A DNA stretch of 64,000 nucleotides, from positions 12,039,533-12,103,532 of the forward strand of contig NC_037267.1 of assembly GCF_000002425.4 (NCBI RefSeq), written 5' to 3'. Each line of letters opens with the position of its first letter. Within the stretch, counting starts at the first letter, position 1. The notes beneath the pieces are model-generated. The model ran no database searches and was not told the DNA's origin. It saw nothing but the letters and a program-made list of their open reading frames with translations. Positions 12,507 through 22,789 of this stretch are shown one piece after another. This DNA is from Physcomitrium patens (lineage: Eukaryota > Streptophyta > Bryopsida > Funariales > Funariaceae). The position numbers were made by a program, and so were the translations under genes.

Positions 12507-12951
12507 GAGATTTATAAAAAATAAGATTTGATAATGAAAATAGAGCAATAAAAATAAACTTCAAAATATGATAAAATAAAAAATATTTAGTGTAAACAAA
12601 AGTAGTATGTAATATAAATGCCAAAAGATAAATCAAAGAATTTTTACCAAAAGAATGAATAAAAAGTATAAATTCAAAAATTGAAATAAATATTTTAATT
12701 AGATTTTTTTTAATAATTAAAATTAAGAAATAATAATAAAATTTATTGGGTGGTGAGCAAAGATATAAGGCATTGCAAAGAAAAAAATAAGTACGTATCA
12801 AAATAATTGATTGAAGAAGAATTATAAAAAGAATGTACTAGAAGGGATTCTAAAAATATCAATGAATAAGGGCGTTGGCAAAGAAAAATATTATAGATAA
12901 GAAGTAGGATGAAAAAACAATGGCAGAAAATTTAGAAAACAAAATTGATCC

Positions 12952-12979
<28 letters not shown>
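12952..12979 (+). repeat. A28 homopolymer
   Basis: 28 consecutive A on the plus strand inside AT-rich DNA; no retroposed gene recognised upstream. Confidence 0.95.
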
Positions 12980-12982
<3 letters not shown>

Positions 12983-13455
12983 ATGATAGTTGAAATAAAT
13001 GTACTTAAAATAAAATATAATATAATAGAAAAAAAAATTCAAGAATGTTTTCAAAGAGAAGATATGAGAGAATTAATGAATAGAATGCCAATAGGTACAA
13101 CATGAATGAATGAATAGAAACCAAGAATATTATTGATAGTAAGTATAATAGAATTAAAATAAAAATTCAAAAAGCACATACCTATCAAGAGCAAATCAAA
13201 ACAAAAATTCTGGTATTTTTTAATTTTTAGATTTGATAGCAATTCGTACCACTATTTTATAATTGCAAGTGATTTATAAAATTTTGAGATTTTGAAATTC
13301 ACTTATATTGCATAAATATTTAGGTTTTAGAATAAGTATTAAAATTATTAATTTTAATTTAGATAATCTTATTGTTAGATATAAACTATTAAAAAATAAA
13401 ATCTTTAATTAAGACTTTTTGATCATTTTTATTTTATATTAATCATTCTATATTG

Positions 13456-13458
<3 letters not shown>

Positions 13459-13493
<35 letters not shown>
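13459..13493. repeat. (TA)n microsatellite
   Basis: About 17 TA units. A similar array lies at 13,873-13,906. Confidence 0.95.
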
Positions 13494-13498
<5 letters not shown>

Positions 13499-13866
13499 GT
13501 ATTAAAATCTTAAATTATTTTAAATATTTAATATCACTTTGTATTCATAAAAATATAATTAAAAAATCTAAAATTTAATATTTAAATACTAAAAAAATAC
13601 TATTTCACAATACTTATTAAATTCTTAATTCTTTGTTGTGTTGTATTTTAAATCATATATAATTATGTATTTTTTACAATAAAATTTTTATGTAATAAAA
13701 GTGTACTAAAATTCACTTCTATTGCATAAGATAAATTATACATGCATTATAAAATTCTAAATTATATATAAACTATGTACATTTTATTTTATTGATCAAA
13801 ATTACAATATTTATTGACATATTTTTTGTATACTAAACATGTAATATTCTATACATTTACATATGC

Positions 13867-13908
<42 letters not shown>

Positions 13909-14970
13909 CAATTTTAAAAATTAATACTTATACTAATTTTTAAAAATTATATTTATAAAATATAAAATCCTAACTATTTAGATTTTTTTTAAATACAAAA
14001 TAATCAAGTTTATGTATAATTTTAATACTTAATTTCAATATGAAATTAAAATCAATTAATTTCGTAAAACATAGTTATTATAAAAAATAATAATCTATAT
14101 TACAATTATCATGTTTTATTGGAAAAAAAATATTACTATTTTGTTTTAATAGTAATAGTACAATTTTATATAAATATATACTAAAAAACTTTCTTTTTCC
14201 TCTCTATCTTTTTTTTTGCTAAAAATGAATATATTTATTGTTTTACTAAAAAATTAACAATATTTTTTGTTGTAGATCTTCTACATTAAATATTAGAGTT
14301 CCAATATTGACCAGTTTGATAAGAAATATATCACATTAGTACCTTGGAAATTTTACTTTATTCACAAATATAGATTTCATTAATACCACTCTTAGTTTTG
14401 TCCTATTGGATGTCCATCGACAACAAGTGGGTAGTAGATAGAAAAGAACCAAGATTAATACAAACAATGTGAAGTTACATGTTGAAGTTAGCAATTAAAT
14501 GAGCCAGTGTTATTGCTAGTGGATTACCATGGCAATAGATAGTAGCAGCATTAAGCAAATGCTAAGATTAATTCTAGCCATGTGCATAGGAGACTATTTA
14601 TACTAATATTATGTTTTGGCCTTTTTTTGTATTGCCTAATTGCTTCTCCATAATCCTTTGCTCTAGCCTTTCTTTGGCTTTGGCTAAGGCTCCCTTTTGA
14701 TCCAAGTTCTAATATTAGTTATAATTTTAGTGCAAGATCACAAGTATAAAAAATTTATTAGAATTACCCAAAATCCATATATACATGAAATCATGAAGAA
14801 AAATTACCATATAACCATTTGTGTACAGTTTTTGACTAGACCAACATTAACGTCCCTTTTCAACCATTGCTTGCTTGGAAGATTCTTTTTCTCCATCCTC
14901 CAGCTCTCATGGATTTTGTCTCACAATTAAACATTTACACCTACTTCCAATCAATTGATACTAGCTTTAT

Positions 14971-15126
14971 CTAAACTCTATCTGTCGAGACATCTTCATA
15001 ATTTGCCGCCCCACAAACAGAGGTGTTAACACCATCACAGAGGACCATGTCGTTGGTCGCCACCAGATCATCTAGTGTCTGATTTTGATTCTTCACAGCG
15101 CTGTAAACTGGATCCAACTTTGACAT
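14971..15126 (-). CDS. Small unrecognised ORF downstream of ALIS (51 aa)
   Basis: The minus strand has an ATG-initiated frame of 51 residues that starts MSKLDPVYSAVKNQNQTLDD and ends NYEDVSTDRV. It is not low-complexity and has coding-like composition, unlike the AT-rich DNA next to it. It lies 0.8 kb downstream of the ALIS stop on the same strand. The frame stays open upstream to about 15,147, where a CTATGTAG could serve as an acceptor. It could be a terminal exon of an unrecognised gene, a remnant, or chance. I do not recognise a family. Confidence 0.25.
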   Translation of the reverse strand: MSKLDPVYSAVKNQNQTLDDLVATNDMVLCDGVNTSVCGAANYEDVSTDRV

Positions 15127-15938
15127 TGCAACAGATCTCAGCTACATAGGTGAGCTCAGTTTACCTGGAACATCATCTCTCACGTGACTGATGGCTTTTG
15201 AGGAAATCGAGATGGTGAGTTTGAATGCATGGATCAGTCGTCTTTACACAAAGATAGGCTTTACATAATGGAAAAGTATGTACAAACTAAGGGTTCTATT
15301 CTAGGTCATAGGCCATGAAAAGGCTATTTCTGCAACAAATTTGTGTAAATGTGCTGCAGTGTGGGCACATGTGAGTTTGTGTCTGTTTTACTGGAGATCA
15401 CTCTCACAATTGTGGTTAGATCCACACACATGCTGTTGCCGAGCACCTACACGGAACGGTTGCAGGTCCGTTGTTCGTTGTAGGGGTGGAGTTCAGCTTT
15501 GTTCTGCACAACAAGTGGCTCTACCAAATTGGAGCCCATTCCAGGTCGGAGAGTGCACAACTGCCCTTCAGATCATCCTCAAAACCGCAGCCATTTCAAG
15601 CGCGTGGGGCCTCACAAATCATGCATGACTTGAGACTAAGCAAGTGGAATTGTTTAGACTGGCAATGAATTAGCTTTGCGGGCCTCATAAGTCATGAGCT
15701 TGTCCTCTGCCGTAGGTGCCACAAGGTGATCTTGTAACACTTCACTGTTGTGATCTTTCATGAGTGGACGTAACCAAGAATGCCAAGATTGCGAGATAGA
15801 TCAGAGCTGCACAGGACCTTGCCGAAATTGGCTGCATCAGGTTGAAAGATAAATGCCCAGAAGAGGTGTGAAATAGTCGAATTCGGTCCCTGCATGAGAA
15901 TTCAAGCAGCAAGGGACAAGCAGCATCAAACAACTAAC
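15127..15938 (-). other. Downstream region of ALIS, probable 3' UTR and spacer
   Basis: Gene-like base composition directly following the ALIS stop codon. The open frames on either strand are short and without recognisable domains. Most of the first few hundred bases is presumably 3' untranslated sequence; no clear polyadenylation site was fixed. Confidence 0.5.
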
Positions 15939-17072
15939 CTATCGAAGGATGGTCCTCGGTTGTGTGGATTGGAAGCCGCGCTGCTTGACCTGTTTTTCAT
16001 TGTTCCACGAGAATTGCTTGGTGTTGCCGAGAGGTCGCGGATGAGAGTAATACATGAAGAAGAAGCCAATTGCTAGCGCCACACATAGAAGGCCGATTGT
16101 CAAGTAAGCCGTGCCGACGAAGTTATTCTTACCGCCCATCCAACTGGTAGTGGATAGAACCAGCTTCTTCTGGCCATTGAAGCTGAAGCAGTTGTACACG
16201 TTCTGGATGTTCACTTGCAGCTCGTCGCCAGGGTACAGGTCTCGCTCGATCCGTCCCCACAATTTGCGAAACTTGGACAAAGCAGCGGGGCGCATCCACA
16301 CCCAGAGGTCCTCGTTGTCTCTCAGCGGTGAGTCCACAGGCAATTTCCCTCCGCCGATGTACGCTGAGGGGTTATTGTTCTGGAAATTGGAGGCATACAC
16401 AGTGCTGCTCACTTTGTCCATGTCCGATTTCCAGGCAATGCCTTTTTTGTTGACAGGAACAGACGTGCCGTTGTTTAGGGCTAGGCTGTAGGTGTCATTG
16501 AAGAAGCTCCATGCAACGAGGCCGCAGGGAATGACAGGCTGACCTCCGACGGAGTCCTCTGGTGCACAGATTTTGAGTTGCTCGGGGCTGGCTTGTTGGC
16601 CCTGCAATTGAGGCTCAGACTTGCTCTTGACATAGCGATGGTGGTTTTGATGAAAATTGGTGATTTCGTAGTACATGTAGATGGGCTGCTTCATGAGCTT
16701 CAGGATCCTAATTGTGCGGGTGCAGTTTTTAGGGTTACTGGGGTTCTTGATGAAGCTAATTCGTTCCTCTCTTGTGCGAAGGCTTTGGTTCACTTGTGCA
16801 GCGGAGTTGTCGAGACACGCGTGCCCGTAGTGGTCAACCAATTCCACGACGCTTGTCGACGCAAGGAGTGTGGCGATACCGATGGGGATGAAGACGACGC
16901 CGACGGTCATGAACACTGCAACAATGCGTGCGGGGGTCATTAGAGGTTTGCATGCGTGCATCTCTTGTTGTGAGAACCTGGTGTAGATCGGCTTCTGTGA
17001 CTGAGGTTTGACTTCGTTTCTCGCGATCGCGCTGCCTGGTGTGGTAGTTGCCGCATTTGCAGTCGTTGCCAT
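15939..17072 (-). CDS. ALIS: ALA-interacting subunit (ALIS), CDC50/LEM3 family protein
   Basis: Complete 377-residue protein in one exon. CDC50 proteins are the beta subunits of P4-ATPase lipid flippases: they escort the ATPase from the ER and are needed for phospholipid transport from the outer to the inner leaflet. Seen here: a polar N-terminal tail, membrane segment 1 at about residues 47-71, a large lumenal domain with four N-glycosylation sequons (N95, N116, N192, N201) and several Cys (86, 117, 169, 183), then membrane segment 2 at about 320-343 and a short tail. Family signatures include YYEITNFHQNHHRYVKS, PCGLVAWSFFNDTY, NKKGIAWKSD, DLWVWMRPAAL, FRKLWGRIE and LSTTSWMGGKN. Length is slightly above the usual 330-360 of plant ALIS, mainly through the N- and C-tails. 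The ATG at 17,072 is the first in frame. There is no intron, which is unusual as flowering-plant ALIS genes are generally recalled as spliced. Confidence 0.96.
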   Translation of the reverse strand: MATTANAATTTPGSAIARNEVKPQSQKPIYTRFSQQEMHACKPLMTPARIVAVFMTVGVVFIPIGIATLLASTSVVELVDHYGHACLDNSAAQVNQSLRTREERISFIKNPSNPKNCTRTIRILKLMKQPIYMYYEITNFHQNHHRYVKSKSEPQLQGQQASPEQLKICAPEDSVGGQPVIPCGLVAWSFFNDTYSLALNNGTSVPVNKKGIAWKSDMDKVSSTVYASNFQNNNPSAYIGGGKLPVDSPLRDNEDLWVWMRPAALSKFRKLWGRIERDLYPGDELQVNIQNVYNCFSFNGQKKLVLSTTSWMGGKNNFVGTAYLTIGLLCVALAIGFFFMYYSHPRPLGNTKQFSWNNEKQVKQRGFQSTQPRTILR

Positions 17073-18480
17073 TACTTCTGAGAGCCGGTACCAAATTACG
17101 TTGTGTGGTGTTCCAACTTGAATCCAATCAACTTAAGATTGTATTCTCCCGACTATATCCAGAACGGCCGTTGAAAGGGGCTCAGCAGGAAGTTGTCTTC
17201 AGCAAGGCGGAAATCAGTTTCTGTTCCTTACTGTTTCTACAATATCCATTTCTCTTTGCAGTATCCAAAACCGTGCTAATTTGTGCGTTTCTATTTTCAC
17301 AATCTGCAGCATTTCGAAAACAATTGCATCATTTTCGAAGCGAGGCGATTTATTTTTCAACCACGATCAATAATCTACTGTTGTATGGTATATGAATGCT
17401 AATTCCGCATTGATTTTTCAAATGTTTACGAAAAATAGGTCACAGCATTGTTTGGCTTCTTAATTGACACATATCCACGCGTAAAACTCATTTTAGGTAG
17501 ATGAGTGGATAAGCTACCTAAAATGAAGCAGTATTGACAACCAGTTGTTGGATGCATCAATTGCATTGGTTTTGTAGTCGGAGCAGCAAGTGAGTTATAT
17601 TCATTGTATGTTCTTGCAGATGGCTCGCCTGCCTGTGTACACCTGAAAGTTTGCCCTGGATTAGTAGTATAGATTGCTTCATATCATATTGTGTGATTTC
17701 TTTGTAATATATTTTCTGGGCTTGCTGCGTTGGTACACATACTCTTTAGCACTGAATAAGTGAAATACTCTCGCTGACGTTTCCCAAATAAATATGGTGA
17801 TTGACAAATGCGTAAGTGTGATACTTGTTCAGTGCTAAAGCAGCAGATTCGGATGCATCATCCATCGGCACCCTTGCTCGAAAGCATGAGACAGGTAGCA
17901 GACTTTTGTTTTAATACACTGTTGGTGACAACTTCCATCTTATTTATGTTGTAATTCCAAGGAATTTCGTATTTAGTTTATAATATTAAGCTTTGAATGA
18001 AACACAGTAATTTAATTACAAAGAGAGAAGTATCAACTATTGAATAACCAAAGAGACAAATAATTAGTAGTAGAGCCTTAACATTCTATTATTTAAATGG
18101 TCAAGTTGTAATAGGAAGCCACTACCAAATTGCAAGAGAGATTTAGAATGATTGCTTCCATTGGTAGTAGAAGGTTGGCATTTATTTACTACTAAGGGTT
18201 TTGCACAATACTTAGTATATCGAAAGGTCACATGCATTTCAAATCTTGGATTGGGTTTAATAGACAAAAGTTTTCAAAGCAATTTGGTTTTTTATTTATT
18301 TTTATTTTCATTCTATAATTTCTAGACTTGTCATTGTTAGCCATGTTATCTTTGCATTACATCTCTTTTTTTGTTATTGTGCATTTTCTACTACCTTAGT
18401 ATTTTATACGTTTTATATTTTTATTTTCTTTTATACTACATGTTTTTACCTTCAATTCCTTTGCAAAACCTTGTCCTCTC
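17073..18480 (-). promoter_or_regulatory. Upstream region of ALIS
   Basis: 5' leader and promoter space of the ALIS gene, of moderate GC near the gene and rising AT content outward. A perfect hairpin (17,488-17,526) lies in it and is listed separately. I could not fix a transcription start or a clear TATA box. No gene in 17,400-18,480 is recognised. Confidence 0.5.
17488..17526. repeat. Perfect 13-bp inverted repeat (hairpin)
   Basis: TCATTTTAGGTAG is followed after 13 bases by its exact reverse complement CTACCTAAAATGA. It lies about 420 bases upstream of the ALIS start codon. It could be a small foldback element, a cruciform site or a binding palindrome. Confidence 0.9.
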
Positions 18481-19218
18481 ATTAGAGTGGAGTAAAAAAG
18501 ATATGAGATGTTGGAATTAAATTGATAATTATAGAATATAACTTTTTCACTATTATTGATGCAAAAAATGAGATTGTGTAAAAGTTGAATATCTTACTTA
18601 GATAGATAGAAGTAAGTAAAAGTAGGTAGAATTATCTTAGATAGATATTATCTTTGCTAAAAAAGACTTTGAAGAAGTTCTTTAGACAAGGATTATCTAA
18701 TTAGACTCGCTACCAAATATGTTATATGATCAATAGAACTTGTCCTACAAGTTTCTTACTGTTAGAAAGTTCTATTAATAACAACCTTCAACTTGATGTT
18801 TAGACCACAAGTTTTGTGGTCTTTAAAAAGCACTCAACACCTTCTTGATAGGTAATGTATGTAGAAATAAGAATAAAGGTGCTATTAATCTTGTTAATAC
18901 ATTTTTTGAATTTCATTTTTAGTTGAAGACTCTTTAGGTTTTTTGTAATTGGCAATAATCATTTGGATTTTTTTCTATTTTAAATCTAAGGTTTTTTTTT
19001 CACAAGAAAATATTAATTTTTTAAAATTTTATTCTAATTTATATCTATGATAAATACTAATTTAGTAAGACTTATCATTTTAAATAAAAATATTAAAACC
19101 TTTTAAAAATAAAAATAGATTTTGGGTTAAAAAGGTTAAAATAGGTAAAATAATTAAAATAATTTTTTATAAAATTAATTTTATTTAAATTTTATTATTA
19201 TTTTTATAAAAAATTATA

Positions 19219-19257
<39 letters not shown>

Positions 19258-20307
19258 TAGAAATTTGATAATAAAGTAATTCTATGATATTTTATATTTT
19301 GATTTAAAATTAATATTTTGCATATAGTTATTTGCTTAGGACAAAGTAAGAAGGCATTCAAAGATTGGCAATAAGAATTTGTAAGCTAGCTTTAAGCTTA
19401 TTATAGAAGTATAAGGCTTGATTTTTTAGGATTTGCAATGACTTTGCAATTATTATTCAAAATCAAGGTTTGTATTAGTGACTTGGAATTTATACAATAC
19501 AAATAGGGCTAGCATTCTCGGCTAGTTTGTATAATTTGTGTTACATCTATAATTCAAAATTTCAAAATAACTAATTGATTAGATGTATCAAATGTGTATA
19601 AAATTTTATATCTAATAGTTCAATTGACAGATATTTGGATTTTGATACAAGAGGATATTAGAAGTTGGTAGTTTAGAGTCAAGTAGTATTTTTATGATAT
19701 CTAAAGATCTACTAATTGGATCAAGGTGAAATTTAGCATAGTATTAGAAGACTTTAAGATCAAGGTGCAAACTCATTTTAAATTGAAGTTAATAATTGGA
19801 GAAGGAGAAATTACTATTGGAACATTTGCATCAACTTCAAATTGGCAGCAAAGTGACATTAGTATGGTTTTTTGGAATTTTTTTTATAATTTGTAAATCA
19901 AATTGAGCTGAATTTTTTAAGTTTATAAAAGACTCATAGTAGATTTTATACAAAATTTTGTACTAAATGGATGGTTAAATTAAGAGTAGCAGCTCACTAA
20001 AGCTCACTAACTAGGATTAGGGCTTACAAAGAAAAATCAAACTTACCTAATTATAAAAGTAATAAGGTAATTGGAATTTTTGTATGGTTGAAGTTAATAA
20101 GAAGAGTATTTTTGAGCATATTATATTGGCTTTAAGCACTTTTGAATTAAAATTAAAATTATATTCTTCTATATATGTAAACCTATTAGGATTTTTTGAA
20201 TATTTGTAAAATATAACTTCACCTTCCACAGCCATGTGCTTGATGCATTCCCAAATAAGACAACACATATTACAACAATATATAAAGTAAAAACAACATC
20301 CGTAAAG
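18481..20307. other. AT-rich decayed repeat DNA
   Basis: A TGTTGGAATT sequence at about 18,512 could be an LTR start, and 19,225-19,255 is an A31 run. The stretch 19,320-20,000 is non-repetitive but shows no recognisable frame. Its position directly beside chromovirus remnants suggests retrotransposon origin (inference). Confidence 0.4.
19225..19255 (+). repeat. A31 homopolymer
   Basis: 31 consecutive A on the plus strand, followed by CTTAG. Confidence 0.95.
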
Positions 20308-20423
20308 CTTCTATAAAGATATTCTTAAAGATTTTATGAAAATAATCTACTTTTATTTACTTTTATTTAATCATATAGATAATTAATAGAATAAATATAT
20401 ATGTCCTTGATTGTATGCCATTC
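20308..20423 (+). repeat. Repeat piece shared with 26,812-26,935
   Basis: The stretch starting AAGCTTCTATAAAGATATTC aligns in the same direction with 26,812-26,935 for about 115 bases. Immediately afterwards the two places differ: here chromovirus polymerase sequence follows. This looks like the end of an inserted repeat, perhaps an LTR edge. Confidence 0.5.
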
Positions 20424-21380
20424 AAAATCTCTAATAAGAGCTTTTATCTTATTTGTGAAGAAAATTAATGGATCACTACAAATATTTGTGGATTATTAAG
20501 GATTCAATAAGATTACTATCAAAAATAGATATTATCTATTTTTAATATTCAAAGTCCTTGATGAATTGAATCAAGCCAAGATTTATATAAAAATAAATCT
20601 ACAAGGAGCGTATAATTTGATACACATTAAAAAAAAGACATGAATAAAAGATTGCATTTTGAATTAAGTATGAGTATTTTAAATCTTATGAATGATATTT
20701 TTAAAGATTTTTAAATTATTTTTTTGTCTATTATCTAAATAATATTTTAATCTATTCTAAAAATATTAAAAAAAAGAATTTCATGTTTGTCATTTATAAG
20801 AAAAACTATGAGATGCATAACTATATGCAAAGATAGAAAAGTGTGTATTTTATACTACTTAAGTTGATATCTTAGGATACATTATTTCAAATGATGGTCT
20901 TACGCTAGATCTTGAAAAAATTTAGACTATTATAGATTGAATTATTTTAATATTAATAATAGGTGTCTAATATTTTTTTTGATATTTTCTAATTACTATT
21001 AAATTTTTATCAAGAATTTTTTTCAAGATGGAATTCTACTTATACATTTGTCATTTAAAGACAACTTGAATAGAATAATGAAGCTAAAAGAGCATTTAAA
21101 GCTTTGAATACAACTTTTATTTTTCCATCAAACTTATATTGCATTGATTTTTTTGAAGATGTTTTTATAGAAAAAAATCTATCAGACTTTTTTTTGATGT
21201 GATATAGTCATAAATAGAAGCAGATGACAAATCTCACTTAGTGGCTTTTCTTTCAAGAAAATTTTCAATAGCTAAGTTCAACTACAAGATCCATAACAAA
21301 GAACTTCTTGTAATTATGGATTTTTTCAAAAATAGCATCATTATTTGGAAGATGTTTCTAATTTAATAACTATTTGCATG
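20424..21380 (+). mobile_element. Chromovirus reverse transcriptase/RNase H fossil
   Basis: On the plus strand the fragments read as Ty3/gypsy chromovirus polymerase: an INLQGAYNLIHIKK-like stretch near 20,600, the later connection region, and an RNase H part near 21,230-21,350. Nearly every stretch is broken, so it is old. The partner parts (gag, integrase, LTRs) cannot be assigned with certainty. Confidence 0.7.
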
Positions 21381-21848
21381 AATCAAAAAAAATTAATTAT
21401 ATTTAAAAATATAAATATAAAATATAAAAATAAAATAATTTAATTTTTTTTAGAAAATATTTTCAAATTCTAACATTATATAGCTAAAATAATAAAATCT
21501 AATATTCTAAAAAACTTTACATATCATAATATAAATTTTTTTAAAGTTTAAAAAATATATTTCTTTTCCATTAGAAATATTGAACTTAATAAAAAAAATA
21601 TAGCTATAGATTATTTATAATATTATAAATTTTTAAAAATATTTTATACTTACTTTCTACTTATAATTTTGTAATATATAAAATGTGCATAAATATATGT
21701 TTTTTTAAATTAGCCAAATACGCCAATTTTTAAAAAAAAAATTATAAAATATTATTTTATATACATATGTTGTAAAAAAGACTTTAAAAGTTATATTTAA
21801 TACTTTAAAGATAGAAGGTAAAAAATAAATTTTATTTGATAGCTTTTA

Positions 21849-21887
<39 letters not shown>

Positions 21888-22780
21888 TAAAATAGTATCT
21901 GAATTAGATCTTAAATATTCTTGAATATTTTAAATATTTATAAATAATTATAAATTCTAATAATTTATTTAATTAAAATAATATTCTATTATTTATATAA
22001 AATTAATAAAATTAATAAATGATAAATAAGATTGTTTTAAATGTAAAATCTATAAATATGTAGAAACTAATATATTTTTTAAAAATATTTCTTTCAGCCA
22101 TAAATTATAATTCCAATAATAAATAAATCAACTTATATATTGATATCATTATTATAAAAATAATTTTTACTAAGATTTTCTAAATTCCTATACAAAAATA
22201 ATTAATAAAATAACTTTATATTTATAACATAATTTTTTATTTTTATAATACCTAAGATACTTAAATAAAAAAACATTAAATTCAAAATATTTTCTATCTT
22301 AAGTCCAATTATTTTTATGCCAAATTAGATTAGTATAAATTATATTTTAAATTAACTAATAAAATTTAAAATCTCCAAATTTGAAAAGCATTCTACAATT
22401 GGAAGTAGAAACACTCTTGTATTTTTAAAGAAGAATAAAGTATAAAAAATCAAAATGGAGTAGAATGAATTAGAAAGAGAAGTGAAGTTCCACCAATTAA
22501 AAAATTCAACGAACTTTAAGTGGTGCAAGTCATTAAGTCTCATATCTATGAACTATCCAATGTTTAAAAACCTCAATAGTTTTAACTTCTAGAATCTCTT
22601 TAATTTTGTTAGCAATCTATTAAAAAATATTAATTTTAAATCAAAATATAAAATATTTAATTACTTCAAATATATTATATTTCACCATCTATTGTAAAAA
22701 AAAAAAGACCATAATTATTTGGATATGAACAATGATTGGAAAAATCTATAAGATCAATAACAAGGAGTTTTTGATCTTAA
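21381..22780. other. AT-rich DNA between two opposed chromovirus fossils
   Basis: Extremely AT-rich, with a (TA)n array at 21,850-21,884. It may contain decayed integrase ends of one or both neighbours, but I could not support any domain. No host gene seen. Confidence 0.55.
21850..21884. repeat. (TA)n microsatellite
   Basis: About 17 TA units within chromovirus-derived DNA. Confidence 0.95.
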
Positions 22781-22789
22781 ACAAACATC

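Larger units (their letters stand above)
11821..14970. other. AT-rich intergenic DNA with microsatellites
   Basis: No gene recognised. It contains four long (TA)n arrays and an A28 run, listed separately. The part from about 14,400 onward becomes less AT-rich as the ALIS gene island begins, but I see no coding family in it. Confidence 0.7.

Noticed and set aside
12439-12801. 120-residue minus-strand frame rich in Ile, Tyr, Phe and Leu
   Set aside because: It spans (TA)n arrays and is a product of AT-rich composition; no domain or conserved motif.
12920-13105. 61-residue plus-strand frame with a poly-Lys stretch
   Set aside because: The Lys run is translation of the A28 homopolymer, and the flanks have no family resemblance.
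16111-16943. Plus-strand frames of 126 and 121 residues opposite ALIS
   Set aside because: They are antisense shadows of the ALIS exon, which has unmistakable family motifs on the other strand.
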